Shown: piece after piece, positions 9,297 through 17,869 of the stretch | Layout of the letters: each line of letters opens with the position of its first letter | Position numbering within the stretch: position 1 is the first letter of the stretch | DNA from: Longimicrobiales bacterium | Lineage (GTDB): Bacteria; Gemmatimonadota; Gemmatimonadetes; Longimicrobiales; Gaopeijiaceae | Direction of reading: 5' to 3' | DNA length: 39,364 nucleotides | Assembly: GCA_028278645.1 (NCBI GenBank) | Contig: JANQDZ010000100.1 | Span: 1-39,364 of the forward strand | The notes under the pieces: generated by a model | Databases searched by the model: none | What the model saw: only the letters and a program-made list of their open reading frames with translations | Told to the model about the DNA's origin: nothing | Position numbers and translations under genes: made by a program

Positions 9297-9610
9297 CCGC
9301 CGAGTCGAAGAGAAAAGGGCCCAGGTTGGAGAAAGCGACGCGAGGGTCGGCGGGTGCCATAATCCCGGTGAGCTTTGATCAGGATCTTTGTATCGCCTGC
9401 AACGTCTGCGTGGACGTCTGCCAGGTGGATATCCTCCTCCCAAACCCTACTGAAGGCTTACCACCATTGGTGGCTTTCCCTGGCGAGTGCTGGTACGACG
9501 GGACCTGCGTTTCATCCTGCCCCGTCCCCGGCGCTATCACGCTCAACCGATTGGAGAAGGACCGCGTTCGGTTCATGAGGATCACGACCGGGCAGGAGTT
9601 TTTCACCTAA
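9293..9610 (+). CDS. Small ferredoxin, AprB-like, with an Asp in the second cluster motif
   Basis: 105-aa ferredoxin translationally coupled (ATGA) to the upstream flavoprotein and likely its electron partner. The first motif C33-x2-C36-x2-C39-x3-C43 is complete. The second reads C66-W-Y-D69-G-T-C72-x3-C76-P, with Asp where the second Cys of CxxCxxCxxxCP is expected. In established ferredoxins an Asp at this position goes with a [3Fe-4S] or an Asp-ligated, labile [4Fe-4S] cluster, so this protein probably holds one ordinary and one modified cluster. The 30-residue N-terminal extension is basic and lacks a signal sequence. It ends the three-gene operon and faces the SLC13 gene tail to tail 45 bp away. 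Confidence 0.92.
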   Translation: MTAESKRKGPRLEKATRGSAGAIIPVSFDQDLCIACNVCVDVCQVDILLPNPTEGLPPLVAFPGECWYDGTCVSSCPVPGAITLNRLEKDRVRFMRITTGQEFFT

Positions 9611-9655
9611 TCGATCGCCAGGAAAACGAAGTCAGCCCTACCCAGGCAGCCCGGT

Positions 9656-11443
9656 CTAAAAAGCCCAAAAAGTGGGTACCAGCCACAGCACCATGAACAC
9701 GACCAGCGCTGTGAGGGGCAGACCCAACCTCGCATAGTCACCGAACCGGTAGCCCCCAGGGCCATAGACCATGGTATTCGTCTGGTAGCCGATGGGAGTC
9801 AGGAAGGAGGCCGACGCTCCCACCGCTATCGCCATGGCGAATGGCCTCGGATCCAGCCCCATGCTTGACGCGGTGGCCAGTGCTATCGGGAAGACCAGAA
9901 CGGCCGCCGCGTTGTTGGTGATGATCTCGGTGAGCACGATGGTCGTCAGCAAGACGCCGAGCAGGGCGCCGGTAGCCCCGAAATCCCCAGCCACCGCCAT
10001 GACACCTTGGGCGAGGGTGGCGGCCAGACCGGAACCCTGGATGGCGGCGCCGATGCCGAACGCACCAGCGATCAGGAAGATCACCCCCAGGTCTACGGCC
10101 TCCAACGCTTCCCGGGGCGTCATCACTCGGGTTGCGATAAGGATGAACGCACCCAAAAGGGACCCTTGGAGGATGGGAAACACCCCCAACGCGGCGGAAG
10201 CCACCACCCCGATCAAAACGCCAAAAACCAGAAAGGCCTCTTTCGTTGAAGTGGGGGGGGCTCCCCCGAGGTGACTGATGACCAGAAAGTCTCTCCGGTG
10301 CCGCCAAAGGGCTCTGAACCGGGGCCCGGCCAGGAGAATCAGCGTGTCACCGGCCCTCAGAGCCACCTCCGCCAGCTTCCCGCGATATCGCTCTCCGGAT
10401 CTGTGCAAGGCCAAGACCACGGCCCGATACTCTTCCCGGAAACCGATCTCCCTGAGATTCCGCCCGGCGATGGGTGAGTCGGCGCCTACCACGACCTCGA
10501 AGTAGGTGTGCCCCGGCTCCTTCACCTCGAGAGTGTGCTCCGCCTCTGCAGAAGAGAGGCCCCTCCGCTTTTTCAGTTCCAAGACCATGTCGGAACGTGC
10601 GGCAAAAGTCAGCTGATCCCCGCCTTGAAGCTGGAGCTGAGGTGACGCCGGCGCGATGATCTCCCCTTCCCTCCGTACTTCAGCAAGGAATATCCCATCG
10701 ATGCCCACAAACCCGGAGGCTTCGACTGGCTTCCCGTCCATCGATCCGCCGGGCCTCACGATCATGTTCACCGTGTAGCTCTTGTACGCCTCTTCGAAGC
10801 TTTTGATGGCCCCCCTTCGGTCCGGGAGAAGAAGCGGCGAAAAGAGAAGGAGGAAGAGGATCCCGGCTGCGGCCAGGGGTAACCCGACCCTGGTGATCTC
10901 GAACATGCCGATAGCCTGCATGCCCTCAGCCTCCAAAAGCCCGGAGACCACGATGGTCGTGGAGGTCCCGATGACCGTGACCACGCCGCCGAGGATCGAT
11001 GCAAAGGAGAGCGGCATGAGATAATTGGAAGGACTCCGGCCCCGGTTCTCCGCCCAAGCTTCGACTTGGGGCGCGACCATCGCCACGATGGGCGTATTGT
11101 TCAGGAAACCCGACGCAGCGGCTACCGGCCCCAGTAGCCGAGCCATGGACAGCCGTCTGGGTTTTTCCGAGGCAGTCCTATCAGTATCCACCAGGAGCCG
11201 CCTCAGTAGGGGTTGGAGACCGCCTGTCTTCTCGACCGCCCTCGCGAGGACATATAGTGCCGCCACGGTAAAAGGCGCCGGGTTGGAAAAACCCGAGAGG
11301 CCCTCCGCAGGAGATACTACGCCCAAACCCAGGAGGAGGACGACCGCCCCCGAGACGACCATGGCCGGACCGGGCCTTCCCCGAATCAGGAGGGCCAGTG
11401 TCCCGGCGAGGACACCTAAAGTGAGCCACGATTGAATCGTCAT
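9656..11443 (-). CDS. SLC13/DASS-type anion permease with two TrkA-C domains
   Basis: 595-aa membrane transporter of the divalent anion:Na+ symporter (ArsB/NhaD-related) superfamily with soluble regulatory domains inserted midway. The N-terminal half has about six hydrophobic segments and the motifs 'SGFLNNTPIVAM' and 'IGTSTT'. Residues about 210-400 contain two TrkA-C/RCK_C-type modules (around 'LAEVRREGEI' and 'VLALHRSGERY'). The C-terminal half repeats the transporter fold, with 'TNNAAAVLVFPIA' and 'GYQTNTMVYGPGGY', the second substrate/Na+ hairpin of the family. The usual substrates are sulfate, other oxyanions or dicarboxylates, and the specific one cannot be told here. The gene is single, and its promoter must lie in the 214-bp gap shared with the M14 peptidase gene. 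Confidence 0.93.
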   Translation of the reverse strand: MTIQSWLTLGVLAGTLALLIRGRPGPAMVVSGAVVLLLGLGVVSPAEGLSGFSNPAPFTVAALYVLARAVEKTGGLQPLLRRLLVDTDRTASEKPRRLSMARLLGPVAAASGFLNNTPIVAMVAPQVEAWAENRGRSPSNYLMPLSFASILGGVVTVIGTSTTIVVSGLLEAEGMQAIGMFEITRVGLPLAAAGILFLLLFSPLLLPDRRGAIKSFEEAYKSYTVNMIVRPGGSMDGKPVEASGFVGIDGIFLAEVRREGEIIAPASPQLQLQGGDQLTFAARSDMVLELKKRRGLSSAEAEHTLEVKEPGHTYFEVVVGADSPIAGRNLREIGFREEYRAVVLALHRSGERYRGKLAEVALRAGDTLILLAGPRFRALWRHRRDFLVISHLGGAPPTSTKEAFLVFGVLIGVVASAALGVFPILQGSLLGAFILIATRVMTPREALEAVDLGVIFLIAGAFGIGAAIQGSGLAATLAQGVMAVAGDFGATGALLGVLLTTIVLTEIITNNAAAVLVFPIALATASSMGLDPRPFAMAIAVGASASFLTPIGYQTNTMVYGPGGYRFGDYARLGLPLTALVVFMVLWLVPTFWAF

Positions 11444-11657
11444 GTTGGACGCTGGTGCGATTGGTCTCGGTTCGGCGGCCGATGAAACTAAAGTGGGCGT
11501 TGAGACGACATTCTAAACCCAGAAACCGGGAAATGGTTCAGCGGTCCGCTCACGGAGGGTCAATCCGACTGGCCATCCAGACTCCCTCGGGATAGCATGG
11601 TCGGAAGTCAGGATCCTGAAATAGCCCCAGCAGCCGACTGGAGAGGACGTTCGCATC
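11444..11657. promoter_or_regulatory. Divergent intergenic region
   Basis: This 214-bp gap separates divergent starts (SLC13 permease on minus, M14 peptidase on plus) and must carry both promoters. A purine-rich GGAGAGGA lies shortly before the peptidase ATG at 11658. No operator-like inverted repeat is clear. Confidence 0.4.
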
Positions 11658-14288
11658 ATGACTGCCCTTCCCACCGCAGATCGCCGATTCCGACTCTATT
11701 CCGTGCCAATCATCGTACTCTTATTCACCTTCCTCATCTTAGCACCCTCTCCTGGAGAAGCCCAATCCGACTACTTCTTCCCGGCGGGTGAAAGTTTTGA
11801 TCCCGAGATCCCCTCCCCGGAGGAATTCCTGGGCTACCCCATCGGGACATTCACCACCCGGCAAGACAGGATCGTAGCCTACATGAAAGAGCTGGCCCGG
11901 CTCTCCGACCGGGCTACATACCAATCCATCGGAACGAGCTTCGAACACCGGGATATGCCGGTGCTGACGGTGACCTCGCCGGAGAACCATTCGAGACTGG
12001 AAACGATCCGTCAGGAGCACCTGAGTTCCATCGAACCGGGCGGGGCGCCGGCCCCGGACCTCCCGGTTATCGCCCACTTCGGCTACAACGTCCACGGAAA
12101 CGAAGCGTCCGGGGGGGAGGCGGCGCTTCTCACCGCGTATTGGCTGGTGGCGGGCACAGGAGCAGAAGTCGAGCGGTACCTGGATGATGGGGTCTTTCAC
12201 CTTGAGCCCACCCTGAATCCAGACGGCCGCGACCGATATGCCACCTGGACCTCAGTGAACCGGGCCCAGCCCTTCGTCGCCGATCCGGCGGACCGGGAGC
12301 ACAACGAGGTGTGGCCGGGAGGACGAACCAATCATTACTGGTTCGACCTGAACCGAGACTGGTTCCCATTGGTCAACCCCGAGAGCAGAGCCCGGATCGA
12401 GTTCCACCACCACTGGCGCCCCAACGTCGTGACGGATCACCACGAGATGGGCACCAGCAGCACGTTCTTCTTCGAGCCAACCAAGCCGGTGGGAACCTGG
12501 AACCCCTTGTTGCCCGAGCGTCTTTACACCGACCTCACAGTGACCTTCGCCGAGTACTGGACAGAGGTCATGGACGACATGGGATCGATGTTCTTCACCG
12601 AGGAGGTCTACGACAATTCCTACCCGGGGTATGGCTCGACCTATCCCAACTTCCTGGGTGGCCTGGCGGTCCTCTTCGAACAAGCCAGTTCCCGAGGCTT
12701 CGTGCAGGAGAGCCCCCACCACGTCCTCCTCACCTTCCCGTTCACCATCCGGAACCAGCTCAGAGCGGCCATGGCGTCGGCCCGGGCTTCGGTCGAGAAC
12801 AAAGAGGCCCTCCAGGACTACCAGCGGGACTTCTACGCCTCCGCCTTGGTGGAAGGTGACGAGTACGAGGCGAGCGGTTGGGTGTTCGGAGATCCCTACG
12901 ACGCGACACGAAACCGGGAGTTCCTCGACCTTCTGCTCCGACATCGGATCGAGGTCTATGAACTGAGCCAGCCGCAGGATGGAGGGGGAATCTCCTTCCA
13001 GCCGGGTCGGGCCTGGGTTGTTCCCGCCAGCCAGCCGATGTACCGCTTAGCACGGTCGGTTTTCGAGCGGGTGGAAACCTTCGCCGACAGCGTCTTTTAC
13101 GATGCATCGGCATGGACCCTGAGCCTGGCTTACGGAATGCCGGACCTGGTCCTTTCCGGCGGTACCCTTCCGCTGGGTTCCCGCGTGACCGAGGTCCCAA
13201 CCCTCGGGGGCGCGGGGCCGGTGGTCCAGAGCTCTATCGGATACCTTTTCGACTGGAGGGACTCGGGGGCACCTCGGGCACTGCAGGCCCTCCAAACCGC
13301 CGGCGTCCGTGCGGAAGTGGCTTTCCAGGACTTCACGGCCCGGACGACTTCCGGTGAGGTCCCGTTTCACCGCGGGTCCATCTCTCTCCCCGTCACTATT
13401 CAGACCATCAGCCCGGATTCACTCCACACTGCTGTGAACTCGGCGGCGAGGGTCGGGAATATTCCTATCCATTCGGCTGTTTCCGGCGGCACGGCCGAAG
13501 GGATCGACCTGGGTAGCCGGAACTTCCGCCCCGTGAGGGCCCCGAAGGTACTGCTTCCCGTGGGGGAAGGCGTTTCCTCCTACGAAGCCGGTCAGCTCTG
13601 GCACCTCCTGGACCAACGGGTAGGAATGCCCATCACCAAGGTGGACCTCACTGACTTCGGGAGAGTCGACTGGGAGCGCTACGACGTTCTCGTCATGGTT
13701 TCGGGTACCCAGCGGGCCTTCGCTGGCACCCGCCTCGATGCACTGAAGGCCTGGGTCCGGGGTGGCGGTACAGTCATCGCCCAGCGGGACGCAGCCGCCT
13801 GGGCCGCCCGAAACGGCCTCACGCCGAATATCGACGAGCCGGGGATGGGGAGGCCCACCGGTGAGGCGGAAGAGGAGGACGCCACGGTCCAGCGCAGGGA
13901 CTACGACGACGCCAGGAACTTCCAGGGACCCCAAGCCATCGGTGGATCAATCTGGCAAGCCGACCTCGACCTTTCCCACCCCTTGGGGTTCGGATACCAC
14001 CGGCGTTTCCTGCCGGTATGGCGGGACCACAGCATCTTCTTCGAGCCAAGTAGGAACGCCTTTAGCACCGTGGCCCAGCTGGTCGAAGACGACCCGTACC
14101 TGAGCGGCTACATCTCTCCGGAGAACAGGGAGCGACTTCGTGGGTCTCCGTCGGTCCTTACCGACCGGTTTGGTGGAGGGACGGTGGTCCTGTTCGTGGA
14201 CAACACGAACTTCAGGGGATACTGGCGGGGAACGAGCCGGTTGTTCCTGAACGCGCTGTTCTTCGGGAATCAGATCCAGGTCCCGTGA
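11658..14288 (+). CDS. Exported M14-family zinc carboxypeptidase
   Basis: Secreted zinc peptidase (876 aa). A signal peptide (hydrophobic about 15-32, likely cleavage after 'GEA') precedes the M14 catalytic domain at about 55-380. Zinc ligands are H146 and E149 in 'VHGNEA', with the third His in 'DHHEMG' (H261 or H262). 'NPDGRDRY' and 'DLNRDW' are typical M14 substrate-pocket segments, and E341 in 'LFEQASSRG' is the candidate catalytic Glu. A C-terminal domain (about 615-760), starting 'KVLLPVGEGVSSYEAGQLW' and including 'YDVLVMVSG' and 'WVRGGGTVIA', looks like a class I amidotransferase/ThuA-like Rossmann fold, a known companion in large environmental M14 proteins. It probably degrades extracellular peptides. 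The following lipoprotein gene lies 52 bp downstream on the same strand. Confidence 0.93.
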   Translation: MTALPTADRRFRLYSVPIIVLLFTFLILAPSPGEAQSDYFFPAGESFDPEIPSPEEFLGYPIGTFTTRQDRIVAYMKELARLSDRATYQSIGTSFEHRDMPVLTVTSPENHSRLETIRQEHLSSIEPGGAPAPDLPVIAHFGYNVHGNEASGGEAALLTAYWLVAGTGAEVERYLDDGVFHLEPTLNPDGRDRYATWTSVNRAQPFVADPADREHNEVWPGGRTNHYWFDLNRDWFPLVNPESRARIEFHHHWRPNVVTDHHEMGTSSTFFFEPTKPVGTWNPLLPERLYTDLTVTFAEYWTEVMDDMGSMFFTEEVYDNSYPGYGSTYPNFLGGLAVLFEQASSRGFVQESPHHVLLTFPFTIRNQLRAAMASARASVENKEALQDYQRDFYASALVEGDEYEASGWVFGDPYDATRNREFLDLLLRHRIEVYELSQPQDGGGISFQPGRAWVVPASQPMYRLARSVFERVETFADSVFYDASAWTLSLAYGMPDLVLSGGTLPLGSRVTEVPTLGGAGPVVQSSIGYLFDWRDSGAPRALQALQTAGVRAEVAFQDFTARTTSGEVPFHRGSISLPVTIQTISPDSLHTAVNSAARVGNIPIHSAVSGGTAEGIDLGSRNFRPVRAPKVLLPVGEGVSSYEAGQLWHLLDQRVGMPITKVDLTDFGRVDWERYDVLVMVSGTQRAFAGTRLDALKAWVRGGGTVIAQRDAAAWAARNGLTPNIDEPGMGRPTGEAEEEDATVQRRDYDDARNFQGPQAIGGSIWQADLDLSHPLGFGYHRRFLPVWRDHSIFFEPSRNAFSTVAQLVEDDPYLSGYISPENRERLRGSPSVLTDRFGGGTVVLFVDNTNFRGYWRGTSRLFLNALFFGNQIQVP

Positions 14289-14340
14289 CGCAGGTTGGAA
14301 AAGACAGGATCCCAGTTTGGTACGAGAAAGGGGATTGACC

Positions 14341-16062
14341 ATGCGATCAGCCATAATCCTGGCTCTTGGGTTGGCCTTTTTCACCGGGTGCAATGGGTCA
14401 ACGCCGCAGGCCGAGGATGGACAGGCCACTACAGACCTCGAGTTCGAGGTTAGCCTCTCGCCCGAGTTGGGAACCGGGCCCCTGGACGGACGGGTGATCC
14501 TCCTCATTTCCACCACGGACGATCCGGAACCACGCTTTCAGAGATTGAGGAGCACCGATCCGCCTCAGATTTTCGGCGGGGACGTGGATGCCTTGGGGCC
14601 GGGCGAGAACACGAGCATCGGCTATGGATCCCGTGGCTACCCCCTGGAGTCCATGGCCGAGTTACCTCCAGGCGAATACTTCGTCCAAGCGGTCTTCAAC
14701 GTCTACACGACCTTTGACAGAGCGGACGGGCATACCATCAAAGCCCACATGGATCAGTGGGAAGGCCAGCAGTGGAACCGATCCCCGGGGAACCTTCTCA
14801 GCCAGGTGGAACGGGTAAGGCTCGACCCCCAGAGCTCGGAGGTGATCCGCCTGACCCTGGATGAGATGATCCCTCCGCTCGTTCCCCCTGAGGACACGGA
14901 CTACGTCAAACACATAAGGTTCCGGAGTGAGATCCTCAGCGAATGGTGGGGACACGACATGGACCTGGGTGCGGTGGTGGTCCTCCCAGGCGGGTTCGAC
15001 GAAAACCCCAACGCCCGTTATCCGGTGGTCTATTGGCATGGGCATTTCCCGGCAACCTTCCGGGGATTCCGGGAAACCCCTCCGGAGCCCGACCTGACCG
15101 GTCAGGCCCGGACTCGAGCTGAGAGCCAATATCGCTTTTTCCAGGAGTGGGTTTCGGGGGAGCTGGGACGGTTCCTGCTCGTCTTTATGCAGCATCCCAC
15201 CCCGTTCTACGACGATTCGTATGCGGTCAACTCAGCCAACAATGGCCCCTACGGAGACGCTCTCACCCAGGAGCTGATTCCCAGGGTGGAATCGGAGTTC
15301 AGGGCCATAGGGGAGCCGTGGGCCCGGACGCTGTCGGGAGGATCCACCGGCGGCTGGGAGTCCCTGGCTTGGCAGGTGTTCTATCCGGACATGTTCAACG
15401 GGACCTGGACCTTCTGCCCGGATCCGGTGGATTTCCGCTATTTCCAGATGGTGAACATCTATGAGGACGTGAACGCCTTCTATCCCGGGGACGGGAGGAG
15501 CCCATGGAAACGCACTCCGGTCCGACCATGGATGCGGGGACCCGACGATCAGGTTTTCATGGATCAAAGGGACGCCAGCCATCTGGAGGAAGTCCTGGGG
15601 ACGAAGGGTAGATCTGGGGACCAGATGGACATTTTCATGTCGGTCTATGGCCCCGTTGGCGATGACGGGTACCCTGACCTCCTTTACGACAAGTGGACCG
15701 GGGAGATCAATCCGGAGGTGGCCGAGCACTGGAGGGAGAACTACGACCTCAGACACATCCTGGAGCGGGATTGGGAAACCCTGGGGCCAAAGCTGGAAGG
15801 AAAGCTCCACATCTACATGGGAGACATGGACACCTACTTCCTGGAGGAGGCCACGCGGCTCCTGGAGGAATTCCTGGAGAGCACCACCGACCCCTACTAC
15901 GGCGGCTCGTTTGATTGGGGCGAAGGGGCCCCTCACTGCTACAGCGGGACTCCGGAATTCCCCGGCCAGACCTCATACCAGCGGGTCCTCCCGCTTATGA
16001 GGGACCGGATCCTCAGCACCGCTCCCCCTGGCTCCGATGTAACGAGCTGGCGGTACGAATGA
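14341..16062 (+). CDS. Esterase-like alpha/beta hydrolase lipoprotein
   Basis: 573-aa lipoprotein with a putative esterase (esterase D/PF00756-like) domain. The start at 14341 gives a signal peptide ending in the lipobox FTGC and has AGGGG 8 bp upstream; the in-frame GTG at 14317 would add eight residues before it. An N-terminal beta-rich region (about 25-180) precedes 'YPVVYWHGHFP', the oxyanion-strand region of alpha/beta hydrolases. The nucleophile elbow is 'SGGSTGGWES' (GxSxG type). Downstream 'YMGDMDTYF' and 'GAPHCYSG' are candidate Asp and His of the triad. It probably acts at the cell envelope on an ester or acyl substrate, and its natural substrate is unknown. Its stop codon overlaps, as ATGA, the start of a decayed enolase-superfamily gene, so an enzyme originally co-translated with it has been lost. 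Confidence 0.88.
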   Translation: MRSAIILALGLAFFTGCNGSTPQAEDGQATTDLEFEVSLSPELGTGPLDGRVILLISTTDDPEPRFQRLRSTDPPQIFGGDVDALGPGENTSIGYGSRGYPLESMAELPPGEYFVQAVFNVYTTFDRADGHTIKAHMDQWEGQQWNRSPGNLLSQVERVRLDPQSSEVIRLTLDEMIPPLVPPEDTDYVKHIRFRSEILSEWWGHDMDLGAVVVLPGGFDENPNARYPVVYWHGHFPATFRGFRETPPEPDLTGQARTRAESQYRFFQEWVSGELGRFLLVFMQHPTPFYDDSYAVNSANNGPYGDALTQELIPRVESEFRAIGEPWARTLSGGSTGGWESLAWQVFYPDMFNGTWTFCPDPVDFRYFQMVNIYEDVNAFYPGDGRSPWKRTPVRPWMRGPDDQVFMDQRDASHLEEVLGTKGRSGDQMDIFMSVYGPVGDDGYPDLLYDKWTGEINPEVAEHWRENYDLRHILERDWETLGPKLEGKLHIYMGDMDTYFLEEATRLLEEFLESTTDPYYGGSFDWGEGAPHCYSGTPEFPGQTSYQRVLPLMRDRILSTAPPGSDVTSWRYE

Positions 16063-16270
16063 AAATCGACCGGGTCGAGCTTTTCCATGTGGCGATCCCG
16101 CTGCCAAAGGCGTTTTACCCGGCCTGGATCCCACCGACATTAAGATCGGAAGACAGCGAATCCGAGAGGCCAGCTCTCTGGGATGGAGGAAATACTGGCT
16201 GGAGGCCGCATTCTGGGACGTTCTGGGGAAGAAGGCCAAAGAGAACCTAGCGCCTGAGGTGGGCCCGTAG
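16059..16270 (+). pseudogene. Remnant of an enolase-superfamily (MR/MLE) gene
   Basis: The ATG at 16059 overlaps the esterase stop. It opens a frame reading MKIDRVELFHVAIPLPKAFY then PAWIP, which is the N-terminal strand of mandelate racemase/muconate-lactonizing enzymes. From about 16136 the homology continues in another frame: 'IRQRIREASSLG'-like text (IGRQRIREASSLGW), then 'LEAAFWDVLGKKA', the helix region normally found roughly 50-60 residues further on in the family. That frame stops at 16270. So the gene has an internal deletion that shifts frame and has lost its entire barrel. Full-length members have about 360-400 residues. The last 24 bases overlap the 3' end of the convergent M6 protease gene. 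Homology is judged by eye. Confidence 0.75.
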
Positions 16271-17869
16271 ATCCCCTACATCATACTGTCCGTTCTGATT
16301 TCCGTACTTGTCAAGATACTCGGCCTCCTCCGGGGAGAGGCTCGGGCCGGACCCACCGAGAAAAGGTCGGGCCAGGTTCGCCCGCAGGAGTTCGCGCGTG
16401 GACAGCGTGATGTGCGCCCTCCCACCCTCGAGCACGATCCGGTGGATCGCCACTGGGGAGGCCGAACCGTCCGTTCGGCGGGAAGAAGGATAGGTGCTGT
16501 TCGTCAGCCGACCCGGGCCATTCACACCCCATGCGTCCCCCGCCTCCCCACGGTTCCCCCCCTGGGGAAAGGTGAGGCGGAGGGTGTTGTTTCCGTCCGC
16601 TTCGAGAAGCTCCACCATGTACTGCTGAGGGCAAGTATCACAGGGTCGGTTCCCCGAGACTTTCGGATCGACGTGGTAAACAAGCACACCCGACGCAGGC
16701 AGGTCCTGGTCGAACCCCTCCTTGGTCCGGTACTCGATCAGCAGGTGTTCGGTGTTGCTGTTGAGGGGCCCTGGCTCGAGGGGAATCTTCAGCACCTGCT
16801 CTTTGTCCTGGATCGGGTCAAGGATGTACTCCTCGTCCAGCACGTCCCCCACGAGCTCCAGGGATCCTAGCCACCCCAGCCGGTCTTTTTCCCAGGCACC
16901 GAAATGGGTCGGGCGGACCCACGCTTCCCTGTTGGTAGTGCCGCATCCCCACGCACCCGCCGCCATCAGGTCCCAGCAACCCACGACCCAGCGCCGATGC
17001 TCTGGCTCGAGGCCCTGGGATCGATCATAAAGGTCCGGAAGTCCCAGGACGTGGCCGAGCTCATGGGCTATGGTAGTCGCTTTCTGAACTTCGATCCCTC
17101 CGCAGTCCACAGCGCTTTGGATCGTGTAGTCGTTCACAACGATGAACCCGCCGTTCGCAGCGGCGTCGTCGGACACGTACGGCTCGCCGTCGTTCCAGCC
17201 CTGGAGACCCCACCGGTGGGGCCAGATGCCCGGGCCCCCGCAGGAAGCCGAGACCTCCAGGAATTGAAAGGCCACGCCATCCACCGTTCCGTCGTCGTCA
17301 CCACTGTTCGGAACGCCGTCGGGCCCATCGTTGTCGAACTGCCCGAAGTCCACCTCTCCGTCCACACGCTCCACCACTTCGAAGAGGTAGGCACCGGTCT
17401 GGGCCCCACTCCCCAGTCCGTAGGAGTCACCTACCACCTCAGCCCTGTTCAGGGATGTCCGGACCCAAGGAGTCGCGTCGCCCGATACGGTCAGGCGCCC
17501 TCCGGAAACCTCCTCATAAAACTCGGTGAGGGTACCGTAGGGTGATGGGCCATAAAAGAGGGAGGCCAGGAGGTCCTCCCGGGACACCTGCGGCTCGGGC
17601 GAATCGGCGAAGAGCCCCTGCATCAAGATCACGGGGAGGACTCCCGAGAGGGGGGACCCCTTCATTATTGCCGACCTTGTCTTGTGCACCCAACCGGCCC
17701 GGACGCGGTGGAAGCCTGGATCCTCCTTCAGTCGCTGAGAAAAAGCGGCAGGGAGAGGGATCTCCGGCGTGCCGGGAGCCCCCCCGACGACCTGAGAGGA
17801 CGCCGATCCGGGAAGATGCACGAGGGCCAGAAGGCAAACCCCGAGGGGGATCCACCGCCGCTTCGTCAT
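16247..17869 (-). CDS. M6-family secreted metalloprotease with dockerin-like C-terminal tag
   Basis: 540-aa secreted zinc protease related to immune inhibitor A (M6). A signal peptide (about 1-25, cleavage near 'ASS|Q') comes first. The catalytic signature is 'HELGHVLGLPDLYD' (H269, E270, H273, D279), and a downstream 'CWDLMAAGAWG' fits the Met-turn region. An Asp/Asn-rich loop before the active site ('FDNDGPDGVPNSGDDDG') is a likely Ca2+ site. The last ~23 residues ('YLDKYGNQNGQYDVGDL') look like one dockerin/EF-hand-type calcium loop, perhaps for attachment. The start overlaps the stop of the preceding small lipoprotein gene by 4 bases, so the two are coupled and may interact. Three cysteine pairs fit an exported location. 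Confidence 0.92.
   Translation of the reverse strand: MTKRRWIPLGVCLLALVHLPGSASSQVVGGAPGTPEIPLPAAFSQRLKEDPGFHRVRAGWVHKTRSAIMKGSPLSGVLPVILMQGLFADSPEPQVSREDLLASLFYGPSPYGTLTEFYEEVSGGRLTVSGDATPWVRTSLNRAEVVGDSYGLGSGAQTGAYLFEVVERVDGEVDFGQFDNDGPDGVPNSGDDDGTVDGVAFQFLEVSASCGGPGIWPHRWGLQGWNDGEPYVSDDAAANGGFIVVNDYTIQSAVDCGGIEVQKATTIAHELGHVLGLPDLYDRSQGLEPEHRRWVVGCWDLMAAGAWGCGTTNREAWVRPTHFGAWEKDRLGWLGSLELVGDVLDEEYILDPIQDKEQVLKIPLEPGPLNSNTEHLLIEYRTKEGFDQDLPASGVLVYHVDPKVSGNRPCDTCPQQYMVELLEADGNNTLRLTFPQGGNRGEAGDAWGVNGPGRLTNSTYPSSRRTDGSASPVAIHRIVLEGGRAHITLSTRELLRANLARPFLGGSGPSLSPEEAEYLDKYGNQNGQYDVGDLRAHLRR

Noticed and set aside
7347-9610. Assignment as adenylylsulfate reductase AprAB
   Set aside because: The fold and gene pair are similar, but no sat, qmo or dsr gene is nearby and the ferredoxin lacks the standard two-cluster motif. 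A broader name is safer.
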